This document shows, piece by piece, positions 8,521 through 16,753 of a stretch of 22,652 bases of DNA. This DNA is from JBGCED01 sp045106055. GTDB taxonomy: Bacteria > Pseudomonadota > Alphaproteobacteria > CBDDJK01. Every line of letters starts with the position of its first letter. Positions within the stretch are counted from its first letter, which is position 1. The notes under the pieces are model-generated. The model was not told the DNA's origin. It was given only the letters and a program-made list of their open reading frames with translations, and did no database searches. Both the position numbers and the translations under genes were made by a program. The stretch lies in the NCBI GenBank assembly GCA_045106055.1, contig JBGCED010000004.1:1-22652 (forward strand), in the 5' to 3' direction.

Positions 8521-9792
8521 ATGTCTGCGATTATTGATGTCCATGCCCGCGAAATTCTTGATAGTCGGGGCAACCCAACCCTAGAAGTTGATGTCTTGCT
8601 TGAAAATGGTTCCATCGGGCGTGCCAGCGTGCCAAGCGGCGCATCCACAGGCAAGCATGAAGCCCATGAATTGCGCGATGGCGATCAAAGCCGCTATGGC
8701 GGTAAAGGCGTTTTATCAGCGGTTGAGGCGGTAAATGGTGAGTTATTTGACCTGCTTGCGGGCATGGAAGGCGATGATCAAATGGAAGTTGATCGCGCCA
8801 TGATTGAACTTGATGGCACAGACAATAAAACAAGGCTGGGCGCAAACAGCATTTTGGGGGTTTCGCTTGCGCTTGCCCACGCATCTGCACAAGAAGCAGG
8901 CCTGCCGCTTTATCGCTATATTGGCGGGGCTTACGCCCATCAGCTGCCCGTTCCCTTGATGAATATTATCAATGGCGGCGCCCATGCGGATAATCCGATT
9001 GATATTCAAGAATTTATGATTGCGCCCGTTGGTTTTTCAAATTTTAGCGATGCATTGCGTGCAGGGGTTGAAATTTTTCACGCGTTAAAGGCGGGGCTTA
9101 AAGCCAAGAATCTAAATTGCAATGTCGGGGATGAGGGCGGATTTGCACCCAATATTGGGTCTGCAAAAGAAGCATTGGATCAAATTATGAGCGCGATTGA
9201 AAAAGCGGGCTATCGTCCAGGCGAACAAATCAAGCTTGCCCTAGATTGTGCCGCAAGTGAATATTTTAAAGATGGCATTTATAATTTAAGCGGTGAGAAT
9301 AAGCAGCTTGATGCTGCGGGTCATGCAGATTATTTGGCGAATTTGGTCAAATCCTATCCCATTTGCTCGATCGAAGATGGCATGGCAGAAGATGATTGGC
9401 AAGGCTGGGCGGATTTAACCACCAAAATTGGCAAACAATGCCAGCTGGTTGGCGATGATTTATTTGTAACCAATCCAGTGCGTTTAAAGCAGGGCATTGA
9501 TCAGCAAATTGCCAATTCCATTTTGATTAAAGTCAATCAAATTGGCACTTTATCGCAAACGCTTCAAACGGTTGAAATGGCACATAAAGCAAGCTATAGC
9601 GCGGTCATGTCACATCGTTCGGGTGAAACCGAAGATACCACGATTGCTGATTTGGCGGTTGCCACAAATTGCGGGCAGATCAAAACAGGGTCTTTATCCA
9701 GAACGGATCGTCTGGCAAAATATAATCAATTGCTGCGCATTGAAGAAGAGCTTGGCAGCCAAGCATCTTTTGCGGGCGATATGTTCAAATAA
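8521..9792 (+). CDS. eno: Enolase (phosphopyruvate hydratase)
   Basis: Enolase interconverts 2-phosphoglycerate and PEP in glycolysis and gluconeogenesis; in many bacteria it is also an RNA degradosome component. The 423 residues are full length. The N-terminal DSRGNPTLEVDVLLENG and PSGASTGKHEA loop carry the mobile catalytic region. The barrel holds SIEDGMAEDDW and GDDLFVTN (metal ligands), then LIKVNQIGTLSQT with catalytic K337 and MSHRSGETEDTTIADLAV, the enolase signature ending with K388 in QIKTGS. K337 and K388 correspond to E. coli K341 and K392. AAAGGAAAT precedes the ATG at good spacing. argC begins 16 bases after the stop, so the two may be cotranscribed with murI. Confidence 0.98.
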   Translation: MSAIIDVHAREILDSRGNPTLEVDVLLENGSIGRASVPSGASTGKHEAHELRDGDQSRYGGKGVLSAVEAVNGELFDLLAGMEGDDQMEVDRAMIELDGTDNKTRLGANSILGVSLALAHASAQEAGLPLYRYIGGAYAHQLPVPLMNIINGGAHADNPIDIQEFMIAPVGFSNFSDALRAGVEIFHALKAGLKAKNLNCNVGDEGGFAPNIGSAKEALDQIMSAIEKAGYRPGEQIKLALDCAASEYFKDGIYNLSGENKQLDAAGHADYLANLVKSYPICSIEDGMAEDDWQGWADLTTKIGKQCQLVGDDLFVTNPVRLKQGIDQQIANSILIKVNQIGTLSQTLQTVEMAHKASYSAVMSHRSGETEDTTIADLAVATNCGQIKTGSLSRTDRLAKYNQLLRIEEELGSQASFAGDMFK

Positions 9793-9808
9793 AAAGGTTA
9801 AGCAACGG

Positions 9809-10768
9809 ATGGCGCACCCTAAAATCTTTATTGATGGCGAGGCGGGAACAACGGGACTGCAAGTAAGGTCTCGCCTTAGCGCGCGCAATGATATTGTGCT
9901 TAGCTTGCTGCATGATAAACGGCGCGATATTGATGCACGCCGTAAAATGCTAAATGAAGCCGATTTGGTGATCTTATGCTTGCCTGATGCGCAAGCGATT
10001 GAAGCGGTTGGCATGATTGAAAATCCGCACACCAAAATCATTGATGCGTCAACCGCGCATCGCACCCATCCAGACTGGGTTTATGGGTTTGTGGAATATG
10101 ATCCCAATCATGCAGCGGCGATTGTAAAAGCAAAGCGGGTAAGCAATCCTGGGTGCTATGCGTTAACTTCGGTCGCCCTGCTGCATCCTTTAATTTCAAA
10201 AGGGCTGCTGCCCGCAGATTTTCCCGTATCTTTGGCTGCGGTTTCGGGCTATTCAGGCGGCGGCAAGCAAATGATTGAAGCCTTTGAACAGGGGGATGAA
10301 AGCTATCATCTTTACGGGCTATCGCTTAATCATAAGCATTTGCCTGAAATTACAAAATGGGCAGGATTGACGCGCCCCCCCATCTTTGTGCCATCGGTTG
10401 CCCCCTTCATTCAAGGGATGGCAGTGCAGCTTCCCGTGCCTTTATCGGCGCTTAAAATCACATTTGATCAGCTTTATGATTGCTATCAACAGCATTATGC
10501 AAATGCGGATCAAGTCAAGATTGAAGCGCCATCAACAAGCGCAAGCATCACCCGCTTAAAGCCCCAAGCAATGGCGAATCAAGATGGGCTGACCATCCAT
10601 TTATTTCAAAGTCCAGACCGTGAAAATGCGCTTGCGGTCGGGGTGCTGGATAATCTTGGCAAAGGCGCATCGGGGCAAGCGGTACAGAATATGGAATTAA
10701 TGCTTGGTTTGGAGATGGAGCTTAAACCTGCTAATGCTTCTGCGATAAAACCGCAAGGCAATCAATGA
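9809..10768 (+). CDS. argC: N-acetyl-gamma-glutamyl-phosphate reductase, type 2
   Basis: ArgC reduces N-acetylglutamyl-5-phosphate to the semialdehyde with NADPH, the third step of arginine synthesis. The 319-residue protein is the short, type 2 form usual in alphaproteobacteria. It opens with KIFIDGEAGTTGLQVRSRL (the type 2 dinucleotide-binding start), and the catalytic cysteine is C116 in SNPGCYALTSVALL. YSGGGKQMIEAFE and LNHKHLPEI follow, with histidines of the active site. The frame is open upstream into enolase, but the conserved start is ATG 9809, preceded by AAAAAGG. The stop overlaps the murI start by four bases (ATGA), implying translational coupling of an arginine gene with a cell-wall gene. 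Confidence 0.95.
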   Translation: MAHPKIFIDGEAGTTGLQVRSRLSARNDIVLSLLHDKRRDIDARRKMLNEADLVILCLPDAQAIEAVGMIENPHTKIIDASTAHRTHPDWVYGFVEYDPNHAAAIVKAKRVSNPGCYALTSVALLHPLISKGLLPADFPVSLAAVSGYSGGGKQMIEAFEQGDESYHLYGLSLNHKHLPEITKWAGLTRPPIFVPSVAPFIQGMAVQLPVPLSALKITFDQLYDCYQQHYANADQVKIEAPSTSASITRLKPQAMANQDGLTIHLFQSPDRENALAVGVLDNLGKGASGQAVQNMELMLGLEMELKPANASAIKPQGNQ

Positions 10769-11709
10769 TCGGCGTATTTGATTCGGGGCTTGGCGGGCTA
10801 ACGATCCTGCGCACGCTGCTGCGCGAATTTGAGGATGAAAAATTCCTGTATTTTGGGGACAGTGCCTATGCGCCTTATGGTCGGCGGGACCATGAGCAAA
10901 TTTACAGCCTAACGCGGCGCGGGGTTGAATATTTATTTTCAAAAGGCTGCCGGCTGGTCATTATCGCTTGCAATACGGCATGCGCGATTGCGCTTCGCCC
11001 CTTGCAGCAAAATTGGCTGCCTTTTGTTGAATGGGGCGAACATCATATAAAGCGCAACTTTATGGGCAAGATCACGGGCGGCCATCAAGCCCATAATGTG
11101 ATCGGTGTGTTTATTCCCTTAATTGAAGCCATCACCCATCAAGAATGGCATTTAAGGCCGCATGCGCCCTATGCGCCATCCCCAGAAATTCACCGCGTTG
11201 CCTTTTTTGCAACCCGCGCAACCGTTACCAGTGAACGCTTTCCCATTGAATTAAAACGGTTTCACCCAAATATTCAAATTTTCCAGCAAGCCTGCCATCG
11301 GTTGGCGGATTTTATTGAAGCCGATGCTGCGATTGAGGATATTGATGGCGGCATTCAGCGTTATTGCAAGAATTTAATGATACAAACCAAGGCGCGCGGA
11401 TTTGATATTGCCGCGCTTGGCTGCACCCATTATCAGCTGGTCGCAGAATTATTTCGCAAGCATTTGCCAGAGGGCAGCACGCTTATTCACCAGCCCCAAG
11501 CCGTTGCCGACAGCCTGCATCGCTATCTTGATCGTCACCCTGAATATCGCAATCATCCAAGCCAGCATTTGGTGGATGCCAGTGAAATTCCAAGATTGCG
11601 CTTTGCAACCTCGGGTCATCCCGCACAAGTTAGCGTGGCTGCCACCAGATTTTGGGGCGCAAATGTTGAATTTATGCACAAGGATGATGTGCTGGGATTA
11701 ACCGCTTAA
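10765..11709 (+). CDS. murI: Glutamate racemase (variant with insertions)
   Basis: MurI makes D-glutamate for peptidoglycan from L-glutamate without cofactor. Family motifs present are GVFDSGLGGLTILR at the N-terminus, FGDSAYAPYG, ACNTA with the first catalytic cysteine C69, FFATRATVTSERF, and GCTHYQLV with the second catalytic cysteine C220. At 314 residues it is longer than the usual 255-285. Extra sequence lies mainly between C69 and the VIGV strand (roughly residues 88-110, EWGEHHIKRNFMGKITGGHQ) and before the FFAT strand. Another shift from the typical sequence is ACHRLADFIE where many MurI have ACPxLV. It starts inside the argC stop codon and ends three bases from the convergent purF. 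Confidence 0.92.
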   Translation: MIGVFDSGLGGLTILRTLLREFEDEKFLYFGDSAYAPYGRRDHEQIYSLTRRGVEYLFSKGCRLVIIACNTACAIALRPLQQNWLPFVEWGEHHIKRNFMGKITGGHQAHNVIGVFIPLIEAITHQEWHLRPHAPYAPSPEIHRVAFFATRATVTSERFPIELKRFHPNIQIFQQACHRLADFIEADAAIEDIDGGIQRYCKNLMIQTKARGFDIAALGCTHYQLVAELFRKHLPEGSTLIHQPQAVADSLHRYLDRHPEYRNHPSQHLVDASEIPRLRFATSGHPAQVSVAATRFWGANVEFMHKDDVLGLTA

Positions 11710-11712
11710 ACA

Positions 11713-13194
11713 TCACCCTTCTTTTAATAGCGAAAGCTGGCGGGGTTGCTGTTTGCTGTTTGCGGCATCATCGGCATCTTTTAGCTTAATGTGATATTCA
11801 CCGCTAAAGCACGCATCGCAATAGCCGCGCGCGTCAAGCTGATCGGAACGCCCATCTGGATTGCCAGATGCACGATAAAGCCCATCCAAAGAGATAAAGC
11901 CCAGACTTTCCACCCCAATTAAGGCTGCCATCGCCTCCAGATCATAATTGGATGCCAGCAATTCATTGGGGCTTGGCGTATCCACCCCAAAAAAACAGCT
12001 ATGTTTGGTTGGCGGGCTTGCGATTCTAAGGTGAACCTGGGTTGCGCCCGCATTTCTGACCATTTCAACAATTTTACGCGATGTTGTGCCGCGCACAATT
12101 GAATCATCGACCAGAATAACCCGCTTTCCCTCCAGCACATGGCGGTTTGGATTATGCTTTAATTTCACACCCAAATGGCGAATTTCCGAAGTTGGCTCAA
12201 TAAAGGTGCGCCCAACATAGTGATTGCGAATAATGCCATATTGAAAGGGAATGCCCGATTGCTCGGAATAGCCAATCGCGCTTGGAACACCTGAATCTGG
12301 AATTGGCACAATGACATCCGCATCAACTGCATGTTCCTTGGCAAGCTCTGCGCCGATGCGGGTGCGCACCTGATACACAGATTGACCATTGGTGATGGTA
12401 TCAGGGCGAGCAAAATACACAAATTCGAAAATACAGAAATGCCCTTTGCTGGCTTGCTGCTGCGGGTTATTGATCGCAAATGGGTAATAGCTTTTCATGC
12501 CATCAGGATCAATCACGATCATTTCACCTGGCGCAACATCGCGGATGGTGGTCGCGCCCAAAATATCCAGCGCGCAGCTTTCAGATGCCAAAATATAGGA
12601 ATCATTTAATTTGCCCAGCACCAAGGGGCGCACCCCAAATGGATCGCGCACCCCAATCATTTTGCTGCGGGTAAGCGCGATCAAGGAATATGCCCCCTCG
12701 ACCGTTTGAAGCGCGGTTGTTAGGCGGTTAATGATGGTGCCTTTGGCTTCTGCGATTAAATGCAGGATAATTTCCGTATCGCTGGTGCTTTGAAAAATCC
12801 GCCCATTCACAACCATTTCACGGCGCAGCCGATAGGCATTGGTTAAATTGCCATTATGGGCAATCGCCACCCCGCCTTCTTCCAAATCCGCAAATAAGGG
12901 CTGCACATTTCGCAGCCCATCATCCCCAGAAGTGGCATAGCGATTATGCCCAATTGCAATTGTTCCCTTTAGCGATTCTATGATTGGGTTATTTTGACCG
13001 CCAAAAGTGCGATCAACCGCCCCCAAAGCACGATGTGCATGAAATTTCATGCCATCATAAGCCACAATTCCCGTTGCTTCTTGCCCGCGATGCTGAAGCG
13101 CATGAAGCCCAAGCACCACATGGGCGGCGGCATCTGGAATATTATAAACCCCAAATACCCCACATTCCTCATGGAATTTATCATCAAATGCCAT
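11713..13194 (-). CDS. purF: Amidophosphoribosyltransferase (glutamine PRPP amidotransferase)
   Basis: PurF makes 5-phosphoribosylamine from PRPP and glutamine, the first step of purine synthesis. The product has 493 residues. A ten-residue propeptide (MAFDDKFHEE) precedes C11, the N-terminal nucleophile of the glutaminase domain after processing. RYATSGDDGLRNVQPL and AHNGNLTNAYRLR are glutaminase-domain motifs. VILVDDSIVRGTTSRKIV is the PRPP-binding loop. Cysteines in GHFCIFEF, KHSCFFGVD and YCDACFSG match the four 4Fe-4S ligands of the B. subtilis-type enzyme, so an iron-sulfur cluster is likely. It is last in the minus-strand block, 89 bases after cvpA; that gap holds a tandem repeat and a possible -10 box. 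The Shine-Dalgarno sequence is weak. Confidence 0.97.
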   Translation of the reverse strand: MAFDDKFHEECGVFGVYNIPDAAAHVVLGLHALQHRGQEATGIVAYDGMKFHAHRALGAVDRTFGGQNNPIIESLKGTIAIGHNRYATSGDDGLRNVQPLFADLEEGGVAIAHNGNLTNAYRLRREMVVNGRIFQSTSDTEIILHLIAEAKGTIINRLTTALQTVEGAYSLIALTRSKMIGVRDPFGVRPLVLGKLNDSYILASESCALDILGATTIRDVAPGEMIVIDPDGMKSYYPFAINNPQQQASKGHFCIFEFVYFARPDTITNGQSVYQVRTRIGAELAKEHAVDADVIVPIPDSGVPSAIGYSEQSGIPFQYGIIRNHYVGRTFIEPTSEIRHLGVKLKHNPNRHVLEGKRVILVDDSIVRGTTSRKIVEMVRNAGATQVHLRIASPPTKHSCFFGVDTPSPNELLASNYDLEAMAALIGVESLGFISLDGLYRASGNPDGRSDQLDARGYCDACFSGEYHIKLKDADDAANSKQQPRQLSLLKEG

Positions 13195-13221
13195 CTTAAT
13201 ATTTCACTTCATTATCTTCTA

Positions 13222-13310
13222 TTGCTGCGCGCGATTACTATTATACACGATCACTGCTGCGCGCGATCTTATATTCCCAGCGATCACTGCTGCGCGCGAT
13301 CTATTATGCG
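13222..13310. repeat. 32-33 bp tandem repeat spanning the cvpA 3' end and the cvpA-purF gap
   Basis: Three units share the core TGCTGCGCGCGAT at 13223-13235, 13255-13267 and 13288-13300, with periods of 32 and 33 bp. The last two units also share CGATCAC just before the core (from 13248 and 13281). Read on the minus strand, the unit inside cvpA encodes the final residues DRAQQ and the stop TGA, and the same segment recurs downstream of the gene. Confidence 0.85.
13240..13245 (-). promoter_or_regulatory. Perfect -10 hexamer upstream of purF
   Basis: On the minus strand this reads TATAAT, 45 bases before the purF start codon and between two units of the tandem repeat. No good -35 hexamer lies at 16-18 bases spacing (the region there is GATCGC-like). 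It may allow separate transcription of purF, but this is a weak call. Confidence 0.3.
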
Positions 13311-13994
13311 ATCCAAGATTAACTGTTCCGCAGGATCATAGCGCGAATTCTGGGAGTTTGCACCCTTTTGTTGCTGATTTTGATCAGAATCTTGTAAATT
13401 ATGCGGGGATGGCGCAATATAATGCTGATAAAGCTGATAAGCATCATAGGCATTATTTGCATTTTCCCGCTGCTGCTCCACCCCAATTAAAGTATCGGTT
13501 TTAATGTCATCTGGTACCAATGACATTAAAATAAGTCCCGAATTTATAAATAAATGATAGGAGCGGCTGGATTTTAAATCTTGCGGCAAGCCATCCTCTT
13601 CAAGCAACATCAGCATCGTCACCATGATTAAGGATACAACCGCAAATCCCATTGCAAGCCCTGTTGCAAGCCCCAAGGCACGGTTTGCAGGACCAAGCAC
13701 GCTTGCTTGTACCCGCTTTGAAATAAAGGTGCCAAGCAGCATCAAGACCGCAAGCGATATCGCAAAGCCGCCCGCCGCCGCGCCAACATCGCTCAACAGC
13801 CCCGCGCCCATAAATTTGACGGCAATCAGCTGAAATTGCGGATAAAAGGCAAGCGCAAGCGCACCCGCCCCAAGCCACGCCCCAACCGAGCTTAAAATGC
13901 CCGCAAGCCCCCAAAGTGCCGCAAATATGCCCAGAATCAAAATAAAACCAAGCGCAATCAAATCATATAGGGTAAAGGGTAAGCCTTCAATCAT
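13284..13994 (-). CDS. cvpA: CvpA family membrane protein
   Basis: CvpA is a small inner-membrane protein named for colicin V production in E. coli and often paired with purF; its biochemical role is not settled. The 236-residue product has four hydrophobic segments in the first 135 residues (LYDLIALGFILILGIFAALW, then SVGAWLGAGALALAF, FAISLAVLMLLGTFI, and LAMGFAVVSLIMVTMLMLL). The family-typical GPANRALGLATGLAMGF lies between the third and fourth. The C-terminal 80 residues are hydrophilic and Gln/Asn-rich (ENANNAYDAYQLYQHY, DSDQNQQQKG), longer than in E. coli CvpA. The final codons lie within a tandem repeat. Its ATG directly follows the stop codon of the upstream amidohydrolase (TAAATG, zero gap). 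Confidence 0.88.
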   Translation of the reverse strand: MIEGLPFTLYDLIALGFILILGIFAALWGLAGILSSVGAWLGAGALALAFYPQFQLIAVKFMGAGLLSDVGAAAGGFAISLAVLMLLGTFISKRVQASVLGPANRALGLATGLAMGFAVVSLIMVTMLMLLEEDGLPQDLKSSRSYHLFINSGLILMSLVPDDIKTDTLIGVEQQRENANNAYDAYQLYQHYIAPSPHNLQDSDQNQQQKGANSQNSRYDPAEQLILDRIIDRAQQ

Positions 13995-14798
13995 TTAAAC
14001 CTCTTTATCTGCGGCTTTGCTAAGATCAGACCCTGCCTGATCCAGCTTTTGCATTAAGGGCAGCAATAATTGCGCCATCTGTTCTTGTCCTGCTTGTGTG
14101 TCAATTAAATCCTGTCTTATTTCAACCAGCAAGCTTAGGTACCCCTTGGGAAAAACATGAGTGGATAGGGTATAATCATACGCATCCTCACCTGAATAGG
14201 GTAAATTATCACCAATGGTCAATTCTGGGTGATGCTGGGCAAAATAATCAAGCGCAATCGTGCTTAATCTTCGATCTTGATTGCTTAAAATTCCCAAATG
14301 CCATGGGCGCTGCTGCAACACCCCTTTTGCGCGTATCTTTGGCGTATAGCTGTGAATTGAAAGGATCATCGGCAATGCTGCTCTTTGCATTAAAGCTTGC
14401 TGCAAATGATCGGATATCGCCTGATGATAGGGGGTGAAATAAGTATCTATTCTGTGGGTGATCGCAGCTTGATCCAATCCGATATTGCCTTTTATGATTA
14501 TATGATCATAAATTTGGCGAATCGAAGTTGGGTCATCCACGGGGCGGTTAAGATCAATCATCAACCTAGAAACGCCGCCCAATAGCGCAGGATAACCCAG
14601 CGCCTGCGATAGCAATTTGGTGACCCCGCCCGCCCCAATATCATAGGCGATATGCTGCGCCAGTGATTGCTTGGAAAGCCCAAGATCATTCAATGATGCT
14701 GGAATATGATTGCTGGCATGATCACATAGCAATAGAGGTTTTGCGGCTTCATCCATAAAAAAAGCTTCATAGGGGGCAACTGAATCTCTATCAATCAA
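13995..14798 (-). CDS. N-formylglutamate amidohydrolase family protein
   Basis: The product matches the family that hydrolyses N-formyl-L-glutamate to formate and glutamate, the last step of one histidine-degradation route. Motifs are PLLLCDHASNHIPASLNDLG at the N-terminus, AYDIGAGGVT, GGVSRLMIDLNRPVDDPTSI with the conserved NRP, LSIHSYTP, and LLVEIRQDLI near the C-terminus. At 267 residues it is full length. The start is taken as TTG at 14798 because AGAGGG lies eight bases upstream and overlaps the preceding stop; an ATG at 14756 would begin just before PLLLCDHASN. No other hut genes are present, so the true substrate here is uncertain. It sits four bases after the BON lipoprotein gene and abuts cvpA. 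Confidence 0.85.
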   Translation of the reverse strand: MIDRDSVAPYEAFFMDEAAKPLLLCDHASNHIPASLNDLGLSKQSLAQHIAYDIGAGGVTKLLSQALGYPALLGGVSRLMIDLNRPVDDPTSIRQIYDHIIIKGNIGLDQAAITHRIDTYFTPYHQAISDHLQQALMQRAALPMILSIHSYTPKIRAKGVLQQRPWHLGILSNQDRRLSTIALDYFAQHHPELTIGDNLPYSGEDAYDYTLSTHVFPKGYLSLLVEIRQDLIDTQAGQEQMAQLLLPLMQKLDQAGSDLSKAADKEV

Positions 14799-14802
14799 CC
14801 GC

Positions 14803-15465
14803 TTAACCCTCTGCCTTTATATCTTGCTGCGCTTGTTCTAGCAATCGGAACTCAATTTGTTTTTTAAGGTCAAAACGCTGCGGGGAATCTTTTAATAAAA
14901 CATAATGCTTAACATAGCGCACCCGCTCAATCGCATAGATTTGATTTAACACGGCTTGCAATTCAGCGTCGCTTTGGGCGATGCCCAGCACATAGACCCC
15001 GCCCTCCAGCACTTCAAACCCATAATTCACGCCCATAATATCTTGGTCGCCAAATAATCGTGACTTTAATTTGGTCAGAATCGTAACATCATATGCTTTT
15101 TGGTCAATCCCATCGCCTGTACCAACCTTGATATGGTCAATCACTTCCAAAATATTTGAATCCAGCCAGATTTGCTGAATGATGCGGGCGCGCTGTTGTT
15201 GATCATTAACCCTGCCCACCGCAAGCGCCCTTCCTTCAATCACTTCAAGCGATATATCGCCAACCAAAATGGGGTCAATGCTTGCAAGTTCGCTCATAAT
15301 TTTCGCGTGGGAAATGCGGTCACGGGTCGCTTGCTTTACCCCGCGCTCTTCAAGCGCGATGCTGCCAACCATTGCGCCTGCGCCGATTGCAAGCCCAAAC
15401 GGGCTGCAAGCATTCAGCAGCAGCATTGGCAAAGCCAGAAAGAAAATATAAATTTTATTACGCAT
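14803..15465 (-). CDS. BON-domain outer-membrane lipoprotein (DolP/YraP-like)
   Basis: The 220-residue protein begins with a lipoprotein signal (MLLLNAC, lipidated cysteine C20), so it is expected at the periplasmic face of a membrane. The mature part has two BON-like segments. One runs from about residue 55 (MSELASIDPILVGDISLEVIEGRALAVGRV) and the other from about 125 (YDVTILTKLKSRLFGDQDI...FEVLEGGVYVLGIAQSDAEL). BON domains bind phospholipid; E. coli DolP supports outer-membrane integrity. Context supports the assignment: rsmI and yraN lie directly upstream, as near E. coli dolP. It overlaps the yraN stop by eight bases. There is an extended tail (LKKQIEFRLLEQAQQDIKAEG). The dolP name itself is inferred, so no symbol is given. 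Confidence 0.82.
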   Translation of the reverse strand: MRNKIYIFFLALPMLLLNACSPFGLAIGAGAMVGSIALEERGVKQATRDRISHAKIMSELASIDPILVGDISLEVIEGRALAVGRVNDQQQRARIIQQIWLDSNILEVIDHIKVGTGDGIDQKAYDVTILTKLKSRLFGDQDIMGVNYGFEVLEGGVYVLGIAQSDAELQAVLNQIYAIERVRYVKHYVLLKDSPQRFDLKKQIEFRLLEQAQQDIKAEG

Positions 15466-15850
15466 TATAATTCATCATGCTTATATTTTTAATATGACGG
15501 GGCAGCCTGTAAAAACCAACAGCCAGCAAATCCATGCGAATCACGCCTTGATCTGCCAGATGATGCTGGGCAAGCCACCATGAAAAGCCCTTTTCCAAAC
15601 GCCCAAGCTGGGCGGGTTGCAAGCTAAAAACAGCATCATCTAGGCTGATTCTATGCTTCACTTCAACCAAGATGATCATCTTGCCCCGCTTCACAATCAA
15701 ATCCAATTCAGCAAAGGGGGTGCGTTGATGATGCGCAAGCAATCTATAGCCTTTAAGCAACAAATACACAATCGCAATATATTCTGCGATTTGACCCGCA
15801 TAATATGCTTTTGCACCCAAAGCCTGTTTATAGGTTCTGTGCTTTTTCAT
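15458..15850 (-). CDS. yraN: UPF0102 family nuclease-fold protein YraN
   Basis: YraN proteins have a Holliday-junction-resolvase-like restriction endonuclease fold, but their substrate is not established. The 130-residue product contains GQIAEYIAIVYLLLKGYRLL, then AELDLIVKRG and IILVEVKHR, the conserved E.D...EVK core of the fold. The N-terminal 15 residues (KKHRTYKQALGAKAY) are basic. The start ATG overlaps the rsmI stop by four bases (ATGA), and the stop overlaps the BON gene by eight. The rsmI-yraN adjacency is conserved across proteobacteria and supports the call. Confidence 0.9.
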   Translation of the reverse strand: MKKHRTYKQALGAKAYYAGQIAEYIAIVYLLLKGYRLLAHHQRTPFAELDLIVKRGKMIILVEVKHRISLDDAVFSLQPAQLGRLEKGFSWWLAQHHLADQGVIRMDLLAVGFYRLPRHIKNISMMNYNA

Positions 15851-16743
15851 GTCTTTCGGCTTAAAATTAATTGATATAGGCTGCGCTTATCCAGCTTTGC
15901 GTGATCTTGCAGCTGTTTTTGAATTTGCTTGACGGTGCGCCCTGCTGAAAGTTCCTGATCAATTAGCATTTCCAGCTGGTGCTGGGCTTGATCCATGCCA
16001 TGCCCGCCCTCATCCTCTATCACTTCGCCGCCAATCAAAACGCAAAATTCGCCCTTTAGCGGCATATTAAAGCCGTCAAAATCATCGCATAAATGATCAA
16101 GTGTGCTGCGAATATGCTGTTCATAATATTTGGTAAGCTCGCGCGCAATCACAAGCTGGCGATTGCCAAGCTGCTGGCGCGCTAGCCCCAAGAAAGCCTG
16201 CAAGCGGCTTGCCGTTTCATAAAAAATCAAGGTCGCATTGACGCGTGTAACCGCTGATAATTTTTGAGTGATGATGCTGGGTTTGGCGGGCATAAAGCCC
16301 ATAAATAAAAACTGATCCGATGGCATGCCGCTGGCTGAAAGCGCGGTAATGGCAGCGCACGCCCCTGGAATTGCGGTCACATAAAGCCCCAAGGCGGCAG
16401 CTTCGGCAACCAGCTTATAGCCAGGATCGCAAATAAGCGGCGTTCCAGCATCACTGATCAGCACGATCGCAGCCTGTCGTTCTTGGATGGCGGTGATAAT
16501 TTCGGGGCGTATTTGCGCGCCATTATGATCATGATATAGCCGCAGCGGTTTATCAATACCATAATGCTGTAATAATTTTGAACTTACCCGCTTATCCTCG
16601 CAATAAATATGGGTTGCAGATGCAAGCATATTTAATGCACGCACGGTAATATCCCCCAAATTGCCAATCGGGGTTGCCACAATATATAGGCCTGCGCGCA
16701 AGGCTTGTTTTTGCGCCACATAGACACCATCGGGGTGATCCAT
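15847..16743 (-). CDS. rsmI: 16S rRNA (cytidine1402-2'-O)-methyltransferase
   Basis: RsmI 2'-O-methylates C1402 in the ribosomal decoding centre using SAM. The 298-residue protein has the tetrapyrrole-methylase fold: GLYIVATPIGNLGDITVRAL near residue 18, YCEDKRVSSKLLQHYGI, LISDAGTPLICDPGYKLV, and IPGACAAITALSASGMPSDQFLFMGF, all diagnostic for RsmI. The C-terminal region (VKQIQKQLQDHAKLDKRSLYQLIL) is the usual small helical domain. GGGGGC lies five bases before the ATG as Shine-Dalgarno. The 46-base gap from lptA is filled by a 14-bp tandem repeat. It overlaps yraN by four bases. Confidence 0.95.
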   Translation of the reverse strand: MDHPDGVYVAQKQALRAGLYIVATPIGNLGDITVRALNMLASATHIYCEDKRVSSKLLQHYGIDKPLRLYHDHNGAQIRPEIITAIQERQAAIVLISDAGTPLICDPGYKLVAEAAALGLYVTAIPGACAAITALSASGMPSDQFLFMGFMPAKPSIITQKLSAVTRVNATLIFYETASRLQAFLGLARQQLGNRQLVIARELTKYYEQHIRSTLDHLCDDFDGFNMPLKGEFCVLIGGEVIEDEGGHGMDQAQHQLEMLIDQELSAGRTVKQIQKQLQDHAKLDKRSLYQLILSRKT

Positions 16744-16753
16744 ATTATGCCCC

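Noticed and set aside
9542..9808. Upstream extension of argC inside enolase
   Set aside because: The enolase frame is fully conserved there, while the extension has no ArgC homology; ATG 9809 begins the typical ArgC N-terminus.
13222..13310. Regular 32-33 bp repeat looking like a mini-CRISPR
   Set aside because: Only three units, no unique spacers of normal length, the last unit is inside cvpA coding sequence, and there are no cas genes.
13600..13914. Cysteine-rich open frame on the minus strand inside cvpA
   Set aside because: It is an out-of-frame shadow of cvpA without a ribosome site or family resemblance.
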